Assembly (NCBI GenBank): GCA_910580005.1
Contig: CAJTXH010000078.1
Coordinates: 1-13,453 of the forward strand
DNA: 13,453 nt
Origin: an uncultured Lachnospiraceae bacterium
Lineage (GTDB): Bacteria; Bacillota; Clostridia; Lachnospirales; Lachnospiraceae
Reading direction: 5' to 3'
The translations under genes were made by a program, and so were the position numbers. Shown piece after piece: positions 7,402 through 12,296 of this stretch. Below the pieces are notes generated by a model. That model saw only the letters and a program-made list of their open reading frames with translations, had not been told where the DNA came from and made no database searches. The first letter of the stretch is position 1. The number at the start of each line of letters is the position of its first letter.

Positions 7402-9888
7402 CTATTTCTTAACTTTTACCGTTTTAGCTGCACCCTTAGCCTTAACTATCTTCTTATATGCCTTAACTTTGTTCTTTGGCACTTTGAATGTAGCCTTTTT
7501 ATTAATTCCCTTAAATGCATTAGCGCCTACTTTTTTAGCTGTAAGTTTCTTCGTCTTGATTACAATGCTCTTTAAATTCTTGCATCCTTTAAATGCAGCC
7601 TTGCCAATCTTGTTTACATTAGCGCCAATAGTAACTTTCTTAAGCTTCTTATTGTTCTTAAAAGCATTCTTTGCAATAGAAGTTACTTTGTAGTTCTTTC
7701 CACTGATTTTAACAGTTGCAGGAATTACAATATTCTTTACATTCTTCTTGCCGCTTGTAAACTGTACTGCCCTTGTGCCTGATACAGATGTAACCTTGTA
7801 TTTTGAGCTGTTTACAGTAACCTTCTTGCCAACTTTAATCTTCACATCAGGTGTCTTTGTTACATCTGGTTTACTGCTTGTGCCAGGTTTTGCTGTTTCT
7901 GAAGGAGAAGCAGAAGTACCAGGTTTTGCTGAAATGCCAGGCTCTGCTGAAGTACCAGGCTCTGCTGAAGGAACTGCAGAAGCAGATGGTGCAGGAGTCG
8001 CAGAAGCATCAGGAGTTGCAGAAGGTGAAGGTGTTGGGGTAGATGCACTGCCGCCACCGCCAAAAACAGAAGGCGGATTTTTGCCTGGTTCTTTTGTTGC
8101 TGGTGTTGTTGTTGCTGTTTTTACATCTTCATAAGAAAATACATATGTAGAAAACATCCCGCTTTCAAATGTAATATTACCATCTTCATATTTACATTCT
8201 ATTCTCTCTACAGTATCACCATGTAACCTCACTACAAAGTACTTTCTTTCATAACCATTGGCAGGTTCACCATTAAATCCATTACCAAAAATTCCTGTAG
8301 CTTTTATAGAAATAGTTACTGTTTTATTCAGTTCATCCACTTTAACCCTTGCAATTTCATTGCCATTTTTATCCTTACATATAGCGGTTAATGAAATATC
8401 AAGGACTTTTGCCCTGTCCTTTGCTTCTTTATCCTGGGATTTAGACGCAACGGCATCTTTTCCTTTTGTTATTTCAGTTTCAGTAATTCCTGCACTTGTT
8501 ACACTTAATGAAACAGCAACTGTTCCATTATCTCTGAATGCAGCTTCAACTTCCTTTTTAAGCGCAGCATCTGTTAATGCGCTAAAAGCAGCCTTAAGGC
8601 CACTCTCAACATCTTGTATAGATGCTATATCTAATGTTGCCGTACCAACATTATTTTTTGGATTAGTTTCATCTTTAACTTTAGCTGCTTCAGCTTTAGC
8701 AGATATCACTATTTTTGTATCTGCTTTAAATTTGCTGACAGATACTTTATAAGCATTTTCTACTAACTTTGTTTCTGGGGTAAGTGTTGCACTTCCTTCA
8801 GTTTCCAATTTAACTTCTGGATAAGCACCTTCTTTAAAATAACAATCTTTATCTGGTGATATTTTAATAATAAGAGTATCATCAGCCTTAACAGTTTTTC
8901 CACTTTCAAATTTACCACCAGATTGTAAAGTAACTTCAACACTAGCATTTTCTACATTATCATCACTGTATTCAACTTTAAATGTACCAGTTTCAGGTGT
9001 TTTGCTTTTAGCTTCGCCACTTATTAAAACTTCTACATCCTTATCTGCAACTATAGTACCTGTATAAACCATCTTATCAGTACTATTAAGTTTAACTGCT
9101 TTTTCGTTCACTTTTACTTCAGGGGCTGTATCAAATACTTTATCATCAATTGCTTTAATTTTAAGAGAGATTTCAGTATCTTTATCTACCTCTACTGACT
9201 TCGATGATGTTATAATAGTATCTTTCCCCACTTTAGCTTCAAAACCAGCCCCTTTAAGTGTTGAAGAAAATCTAACATTAACCTTTTCAGCAGTATTAAC
9301 TTTCTCTCCATTATCCAGAATTATTGCTACTTCAATATCATTATCACTTGCAATCCCTTCAACAGAAATCACAGCACCAGTAATATTTTTAGAAGTACCT
9401 GCTATAGATGGACCTGTTGCTACTAAGGAAGCTTTTGCAATTACACCTTCACTTAAATTTGATGGTGATACTGCAGTTGCATTACCAGAACCATTTGTCT
9501 TTTCCCTTATTACAACAGATGCACTTGTTGTTACTTTACCATCTTTGCTTTTTATAGATATACTTCCTAAACTTACTGGTTCACCTTTGAATTCTTCTTC
9601 CTGTCCTTCTACATTTTCAAAGTCAAAACCATTTTCTGGGGCTACTATAACTGAAGCTGTAGTTGCTTCGTTTCCTTTAGTTGCACCACCTGTTACTGTT
9701 TCAACATACTTTACATATTTTCCAGCTTCTGCTTCAACATTAACATATATTTTACTATCATTGCTAGCAGTCTTTGTACTTCCTGCTTTTACAACTGGTG
9801 ATGCTGGTAATAATGAAATCACCATTGCCAGTGCCATAAAGAAACTAATCTTGCGCTTTGTCTCTTTTGTCTGTTTAAAAAACTTCAT
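7402..9888 (-). CDS. Large secreted surface protein with C-terminal BspA-like leucine-rich repeats
   Basis: This 828-residue exported protein has no assignable enzyme function. Residues 1-35 are a Sec signal peptide: basic KETKRK, hydrophobic ISFFMALAMVISLLPAS, predicted cleavage after VVKA. Residues 40-590 are Lys/Glu/Thr/Val-rich and look like beta-sandwich extracellular modules with no identified catalytic motif. Residues 591-680 are a low-complexity Pro/Ser/Thr/Ala linker with repeated PGTSA-type units. Residues 700-828 contain BspA-type leucine-rich repeats (IVIPATVKISGKNYKVTSI; AFKNNKKLKKVTIGANV; AFKGCKNLKSIVI) and end in a very basic tail, VKVKK. No LPXTG sorting motif is present; the basic repeat/tail may hold it on the wall (inference). 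Ribosome site AGGGGAG is at 9900-9906. Upstream lies a probable invertible promoter segment, suggesting phase-variable expression. Confidence 0.85.
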   Translation of the reverse strand: MKFFKQTKETKRKISFFMALAMVISLLPASPVVKAGSTKTASNDSKIYVNVEAEAGKYVKYVETVTGGATKGNEATTASVIVAPENGFDFENVEGQEEEFKGEPVSLGSISIKSKDGKVTTSASVVIREKTNGSGNATAVSPSNLSEGVIAKASLVATGPSIAGTSKNITGAVISVEGIASDNDIEVAIILDNGEKVNTAEKVNVRFSSTLKGAGFEAKVGKDTIITSSKSVEVDKDTEISLKIKAIDDKVFDTAPEVKVNEKAVKLNSTDKMVYTGTIVADKDVEVLISGEAKSKTPETGTFKVEYSDDNVENASVEVTLQSGGKFESGKTVKADDTLIIKISPDKDCYFKEGAYPEVKLETEGSATLTPETKLVENAYKVSVSKFKADTKIVISAKAEAAKVKDETNPKNNVGTATLDIASIQDVESGLKAAFSALTDAALKKEVEAAFRDNGTVAVSLSVTSAGITETEITKGKDAVASKSQDKEAKDRAKVLDISLTAICKDKNGNEIARVKVDELNKTVTISIKATGIFGNGFNGEPANGYERKYFVVRLHGDTVERIECKYEDGNITFESGMFSTYVFSYEDVKTATTTPATKEPGKNPPSVFGGGGSASTPTPSPSATPDASATPAPSASAVPSAEPGTSAEPGISAKPGTSASPSETAKPGTSSKPDVTKTPDVKIKVGKKVTVNSSKYKVTSVSGTRAVQFTSGKKNVKNIVIPATVKISGKNYKVTSIAKNAFKNNKKLKKVTIGANVNKIGKAAFKGCKNLKSIVIKTKKLTAKKVGANAFKGINKKATFKVPKNKVKAYKKIVKAKGAAKTVKVKK

Positions 9889-9949
9889 AAAAAAACATTC
9901 TCCCCTTTCTTTCCATAAATGTTATTGATTATTAATTTTATATATACCA

Positions 9950-9979
9950 ATTGTAAAGCGCAGAATATCTCTATCACAA
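9950..9979 (-). promoter_or_regulatory. Candidate proximal promoter of the surface-protein gene
   Basis: Minus strand TTGTGA (9974-9979), 18-nt spacer, TACAAT (9950-9955): a moderate sigma-A match. A second overlapping possibility is TTTACA (9952-9957), 18 nt, AATAAT (9928-9933). Neither approaches the quality of the consensus promoter inside the invertible segment, so this may give only basal transcription. Confidence 0.35.
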
Positions 9980-10010
9980 CCTTAAAAGCGCAGGCAAAAG
10001 CGTTAAGGTT
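9978..10010. repeat. Inverted repeat at the proximal promoter (possible operator or hairpin)
   Basis: AACCTTAA (9978-9985) and TTAAGGTT (10003-10010) are perfect inverted copies, with additional GCGC/GCG complementarity inside. The repeat abuts the -35 box of the candidate proximal promoter and overlaps the stop of the 60-codon leader ORF. On the minus strand no U-tract follows, so it is not an obvious terminator in that direction. Confidence 0.45.
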
Positions 10011-10185
10011 TATTTCTAAATGCAGTATCTTTAAAAATGATATTCCTTGCTTTACAACTGATAACTAAATTAGATAAGCCGTCAGGCTCTCTGCCATTTA
10101 TACCATATCCAGAAAACAAAGCATTATAAAATAAGGGGTTAATCCTTATTATGCCTTTATTACTTCGTGAAGATGGCAGCTTCAC
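10003..10185 (-). CDS. Possible 60-codon leader ORF, fused to a ribosome site only after inversion
   Basis: The frame begins at GTG 10183-10185 inside the left 30-bp repeat (reading VKLPSSR) and runs 60 codons towards the surface-protein gene, ending 114 bp before its ATG. In the orientation shown it has no Shine-Dalgarno sequence or good promoter. In the right repeat the same GTG AAG CTG start is preceded by AGAGGTGA at 8-nt spacing and a consensus promoter. Inverting 10165-10489 would join that start region to this frame. I do not recognise the product. It may be a leader peptide, a gene remnant or a chance frame. Confidence 0.3.
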   Translation of the reverse strand: MKLPSSRSNKGIIRINPLFYNALFSGYGINGREPDGLSNLVISCKARNIIFKDTAFRNKP

Positions 10186-10194
10186 GAAAGATTT
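10165..10194 (-). repeat. Left 30-bp inverted repeat (candidate crossover site)
   Basis: Exact reverse complement of 10460-10489. Internally it has arms TCGTGAAG and CTTCACGA around the asymmetric 7-nt core ATGGCAG, as expected for a tyrosine-recombinase site with two monomer-binding arms and a strand-exchange spacer. Confidence 0.75.
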
Positions 10195-10328
10195 TTAATG
10201 CATAAAATTGTAATATAAACCTATATTATAAGATTTCTAACAACATTACTTAAAGTAAAAAGGCATTTTTTACTGCTTAAATTATGGCAAAAAACAGCTT
10301 GTTTTTGTATATTTTTTCCATTTAGACA

Positions 10329-10350
10329 TTTGACGGCTTATTTGACGGCT
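10329..10350 (+). repeat. Tandem TTTGACGGCT motif (further copies at 10601-10610 and, as TGACGGCT on the minus strand, 10077-10084)
   Basis: Two copies of TTTGACGGCT are spaced 12 bp start to start, about 60-80 bp upstream of the promoter inside the invertible segment. A third exact copy lies at 10601-10610, and a shorter inverted copy (core TGACGGCT) at 10077-10084. The repeat suggests a DNA-binding protein site, possibly an activator site that travels with the promoter. Confidence 0.4.
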
Positions 10351-10409
10351 CTCAGATAAAATTAAAGATAATTTTAACAATTTTTTAAAAAAATATTCTT
10401 TTCCACCTA

Positions 10410-10438
10410 TTGACAAACTGCCATTTTAAGCATATAAT
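10410..10438 (+). promoter_or_regulatory. Perfect consensus sigma-A promoter inside the invertible segment
   Basis: TTGACA (10410-10415), a 17-nt spacer, TATAAT (10433-10438): 12 of 12 consensus bases at ideal spacing. The predicted start is near 10445, 15 nt before the right inverted repeat. Facing right, it has no gene to transcribe before two terminators. Confidence 0.85.
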
Positions 10439-10459
10439 CCAAAACACAGTCCAGAGGTG

Positions 10460-10489
10460 AAATCTTTCGTGAAGCTGCCATCTTCACGA
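10460..10489 (+). repeat. Right 30-bp inverted repeat (candidate crossover site)
   Basis: Exact reverse complement of 10165-10194, with core CTGCCAT between TCGTGAAG and CTTCACGA. Because the cores are asymmetric and in opposite orientation, recombination between the two sites would invert, not delete, the intervening DNA. Confidence 0.75.
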
Positions 10490-10497
10490 TTTTTTTT
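10467..10497 (+). terminator. Rho-independent terminator formed by the right repeat
   Basis: 8-bp perfect stem TCGTGAAG/CTTCACGA, 7-nt loop, then eight T residues. The T-run lies just outside the repeat, so only transcripts leaving the segment on the right meet it. On the left side, the minus-strand repeat is followed by AGTAATAAAG with no T-run. Confidence 0.75.
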
Positions 10498-10528
10498 GTT
10501 ATTTTTATCCATAAATCTTTTTTAAATA

Positions 10529-10558
10529 TACTGGAAACCCTTGTTTTTCCAGTATTTT
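10529..10558 (+). terminator. Second hairpin terminator
   Basis: 9-bp perfect stem TACTGGAAA (10529-10537) / TTTCCAGTA (10546-10554), 8-nt loop, then TTTT. It backs up the terminator 32 bp upstream. The next 105 bp (10559-10663) hold only a TTTGACGGCT copy and an isolated TATAAT at 10583-10588 without a good -35. Confidence 0.6.
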
Positions 10559-10672
10559 CTAATTAACACAAATTTTTACCATTATAATAGTGTACAACCT
10601 TTTGACGGCTTAAAAATAAAATCCATAAAAAACAAAGCTCCATAATAACAAATTTTCTTTAATGCACCAGGT

Positions 10673-10946
10673 TACGTCCGTTTTATAAAAATTTCCAGTT
10701 ATCCTGTGTTTGTGTAAAAACGGACGGTTTCTGTGCCAGAGCCAGAATATTCCGTACAGGGGCACGCTTCCGCTGTTTTAGTAACAGTGGCCATACGCAA
10801 TGGCGCATAAAATCCCTATGTTACAAAAAAAATTATCATTTTTTTGTAACATTGAAGACGGGATTTAAACGCCGGCAACCAGCAGTATGCACAAATATAA
10901 AAGTTATTTGAACAGACATAATTTACATTTAAGATAACTGGAAATT
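10673..10946 (+). mobile_element. Hairpin-forming MITE-like element, copy 1
   Basis: This noncoding element has terminal inverted repeats AATTTCCAGTTATC (10690-10703) and GATAACTGGAAATT (10933-10946). Outside the left one is the tip ACGTCCGTTTTATAAA. The interior contains a nested foldback: GGCG/CGCC, AAATCCC/GGGATTT, and a 14-bp stem ATGTTACAAAAAAA (10818-10831) / TTTTTTTGTAACAT (10839-10852). About 200 bp of it matches copy 2 in inverted orientation. Its right arm (from 10877) instead matches 13315-13384. There is no transposase. It could be a MITE or a structured RNA-type repeat. The 114 bp between the two copies (10947-11060) show only a small TGTGTGG/CCACACA stem (11035-11056). Confidence 0.6.
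10877..10946 (+). repeat. 70-bp direct repeat, copy 1
   Basis: Matches 13315-13384 in the same orientation, with 69 of 70 identical bases (difference at 10916). It forms the right arm of element copy 1. The second copy lies beyond the SatD/DUF3307 genes. Confidence 0.9.
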
Positions 10947-11060
10947 ATATTTTAAGGGTTTATTTTGCTGTTTTTACTTATAGCTTGTATTTTTCACTTG
11001 TTGTTATATAAATAATGTTCCTGTATCTTCTGTCTGTGTGGATAACCTGCCACACAACAT

Positions 11061-11326
11061 AATTTCTAGTTACAACTCTGGACTTTGCCAGTAAACAGCA
11101 GGTTTCCAGTGTCCAGTTAAATATTACATGACATGGGCACTTTAGCCCCGTTGGCGTTTAAATCCCGTACTCAATGCCACATTTTTTTGTGGCATAGGGA
11201 TTTTATGCGCCATTACGTGGGCTGACGTAGCGGAAGCGTGCCCTGGAGTGTAATATTTAACTGGACACGGAAACCCTGCGTCTGCTTGCAAACACAAAAT
11301 AACTAGAAATTTATTAAACGGACGTG
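11061..11326 (-). mobile_element. Hairpin-forming MITE-like element, copy 2 (inverted relative to copy 1)
   Basis: Terminal inverted repeats are AATTTCTAGTTA (11061-11072) and TAACTAGAAATT (11300-11311), with the tip TTATTAAACGGACGTG to the right. Inside are a 20-bp perfect inverted repeat, then GGGCAC/GTGCCC, AGCCC/GGGCT, GGCG/CGCC, AAATCCC/GGGATTT and ATGCCAC/GTGGCAT, so nearly the whole 250 bp can fold into one rod. The innermost stem differs from copy 1 by paired changes (UU/AA to CC/GG). GCACCAGGT follows at 11327-11335 and also precedes copy 1 at 10664-10672, as a target duplication might. Frames within it (for example encoding RPFNKF) are by-products of the repeat. Confidence 0.6.
11109..11268. 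repeat. 20-bp perfect inverted repeat inside element copy 2
   Basis: GTGTCCAGTTAAATATTACA (11109-11128) and its exact reverse complement at 11249-11268, separated by 120 bp that are themselves largely self-complementary. This is the strongest stem of the foldback structure. Confidence 0.9.
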
Positions 11327-11336
11327 GCACCAGGTA
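11299..11336 (+). repeat. 38-bp direct repeat flanking the SatD/DUF3307 cassette, left copy
   Basis: Identical to 13372-13409 except for one base (CTAG versus CTGG). It covers the right end and tip of the hairpin element plus GCACCAGGTA. The two copies bracket about 2.07 kb containing the prfC fragment, satD and the DUF3307 gene. Confidence 0.9.
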
Positions 11337-11343
11337 AATAATA

Positions 11344-11373
11344 TTGGATTTATTACCATATATATGTTAAAAT
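11344..11373 (+). promoter_or_regulatory. Promoter upstream of the prfC fragment/satD cassette
   Basis: TTGGAT (11344-11349), 18-nt spacer, TAAAAT (11368-11373) with an extended TGT just before the -10. It starts 8 bp after the 38-bp repeat. It could drive the prfC fragment and, by read-through, satD. Confidence 0.5.
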
Positions 11374-11410
11374 ACCTGTACAACAAATACATTTTACATG
11401 TTTGCTGTAT

Positions 11411-11554
11411 ATGGAAATTGAAAAACTCAGGACTTTTGCAATTATTTCACACCCTGATGCTGGCAAAACAACTCTTACTGAAAGAATTGTACTGCTGGCA
11501 TGTATGAAATATAGGTTAAGGACGGGCAAAAAATCATGCATAAATATTTCATAA
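11411..11554 (+). pseudogene. prfC: Truncated N-terminal fragment of peptide chain release factor 3 (prfC remnant)
   Basis: The 47-codon frame starts with a release-factor-3 N terminus: RTFAIISHPDAGKTTLTE at about residues 7-24, the P-loop of the RF3 GTPase. The SHPDAGKT form distinguishes RF3 from EF-G and TetM, which have AHxDAGKT. Homology ends near residue 29 (about base 11497). The rest (CMKYRLRTGKKS...) does not resemble RF3, and the frame stops at 11554 inside the palindrome. Full RF3 is about 525 residues, so it cannot function as a release factor. No clear Shine-Dalgarno precedes it. It marks a deletion or insertion breakpoint. Confidence 0.75.
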
Positions 11555-11594
11555 TATAAAAATATGCGTAAAATATGCATATTTTTATATTATG
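11550..11594. promoter_or_regulatory. 18-bp perfect palindrome upstream of satD (operator or leader hairpin)
   Basis: CATAATATAAAAATATGC (11550-11567) and its exact reverse complement (11577-11594) enclose a 9-nt spacer. It ends 36 bp before the satD ATG. No T-run follows, so it is not a typical terminator. It could be an operator for the SatD helix-turn-helix domain or another regulator, or a 5' mRNA hairpin. Confidence 0.5.
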
Positions 11595-11630
11595 TAGTAA
11601 AACTGCATAATTAAAAAAGAGGACTTTAAT

Positions 11631-12296
11631 ATGAATTATGTAGCAATTATTGGTGATATAAAAAGTTCAAAGACAATTAATAAACGTAACCAGATACAAG
11701 AAAAACTAAATATTATTTTAAAACATATAAATGAAACTTATTCCCCAGATATTGCGGCAAAATTCATTATTACATTAGGAGATGAGTTCCAGGGGCTGCT
11801 TAAAAATTATGACCATATACTAGATATAGCCAAATATATTCAGCGTGAAATGTATCCTGTAAATTTACGTTTTGGAATAGGATTTGGTAAAATATATACA
11901 GATATTTTTTGTGAAGCTGCTATAGGTTCTGATGGTCCAGCTTATTATGCAGCCAGGGAAATGGTAAAACAGCTTCGTGAACAAGAGAAAAAATTAAGGA
12001 AACAGACTGCTGATATACAAATTTCAATATATAATGCCAAAAGCTTTGAAATTGTAAAGATTAATACAATCCTTACACTTATGAAAATAATAGAAAATGG
12101 ATGGTCGGAAAAGCAAAGACTTACAATCTGGGATATGGAAATAAATGGAGGCAGCCAGGAAGAATGTGCAAAACGCCTAGATACTACGCAGTCTACAGTT
12201 GCACGCAGACTAGCTGGTGGCAATTATTTAACATATGAACATGCAGGAAATGTAGCCAGAAAAGCATTAATCCAGCTAGGAGAACTTCAAAAATGA
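11631..12296 (+). CDS. SatD-family protein: nucleotidyl-cyclase-like domain plus C-terminal helix-turn-helix
   Basis: A 221-residue cytosolic protein of the SatD family, named from the Streptococcus mutans sat (secretion and acid tolerance) locus; the biochemical function is not established. Residues 1-115 resemble a class III nucleotidyl-cyclase or palm fold: YVAIIGDIKSS with D9, FIITLGDEFQG with D51, LRFGIGFGKIYT at 79-90 (compare VRIGIHTGEV), and GPAYYAAREM at 102-111 (compare the cyclase VNxAARL). The two metal-binding aspartates and R109 are kept, but the catalytic asparagine position is Tyr. Residues 175-195 (SQEECAKRLDTTQSTVARRL) form a helix-turn-helix. The start has GAGGA at 11619-11623, 7 nt upstream. 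The stop overlaps the next ATG by 4 bp. It is more A+T-rich than the housekeeping block. Confidence 0.8.
   Translation: MNYVAIIGDIKSSKTINKRNQIQEKLNIILKHINETYSPDIAAKFIITLGDEFQGLLKNYDHILDIAKYIQREMYPVNLRFGIGFGKIYTDIFCEAAIGSDGPAYYAAREMVKQLREQEKKLRKQTADIQISIYNAKSFEIVKINTILTLMKIIENGWSEKQRLTIWDMEINGGSQEECAKRLDTTQSTVARRLAGGNYLTYEHAGNVARKALIQLGELQK

Larger units (their letters stand above)
10165..10489. other. Probable invertible promoter segment (phase-variation switch), OFF orientation
   Basis: This 325-bp segment is bounded by perfect 30-bp inverted repeats (10165-10194 and 10460-10489). It contains a consensus promoter (10410-10438) near one end, reading outward through the right repeat. As drawn, the promoter points away from the surface-protein gene and runs into two terminators. 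After inversion it would read through the left repeat on the minus strand towards the leader ORF and the surface protein. Size, repeat length and promoter placement match known bacterial invertons. The call is an inference from sequence layout. No recombinase is encoded within the window. Confidence 0.65.
10445..10497 (+). ncRNA. Predicted short (about 53-nt) OFF-state transcript
   Basis: The consensus promoter would start RNA near 10445, and the hairpin at 10467-10489 with eight T residues (10490-10497) would stop it. The RNA is a 5' tail carrying AGAGGUGA plus a terminator hairpin with loop CUGCCAU. It may be an abortive by-product of the inverted switch or a true small RNA. The sequence also holds an 18-codon frame (GTG 10469 to TAA 10523-10525) with the AGAGGTGA site 8 nt upstream, reading VKLPSSRFFLLFLSINLF. 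Its codons overlap the terminator, so full translation would need read-through. Confidence 0.45.

Noticed and set aside
7748..8134. Plus-strand 128-codon frame within the surface-protein gene
   Set aside because: It is a low-complexity shadow of the Pro/Ser/Thr linker codons on the opposite strand.
10947..11060. Promoter-like TTGTAT ... TATAAA between the two elements
   Set aside because: The -35 matches poorly and no gene follows before the foldback element.
11099..11320. CRISPR or tracr-like repeat region
   Set aside because: There are only two or three dispersed repeat copies, in mixed orientation with no regular spacers.
11142..11330. A 62-codon minus-strand frame (MPRPFNKF...) and a similar one at 13230-13415
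   Set aside because: Both are translations of the repeated element ends, which are selected for self-complementarity. They have no ribosome site, and their shared RPFNKF words come only from the repeat.
11353..11580. A 75-codon minus-strand frame opposite the prfC fragment
   Set aside because: The plus strand carries the recognisable RF3 motif. The minus frame overlaps the palindrome and has no recognisable features.
11633..11793. Calling SatD a GGDEF diguanylate cyclase because of LGDEF
   Set aside because: Only GDEF matches, the first glycine is not in place, and the other motifs align better with class III nucleotidyl cyclases. GDEF alone is not enough.
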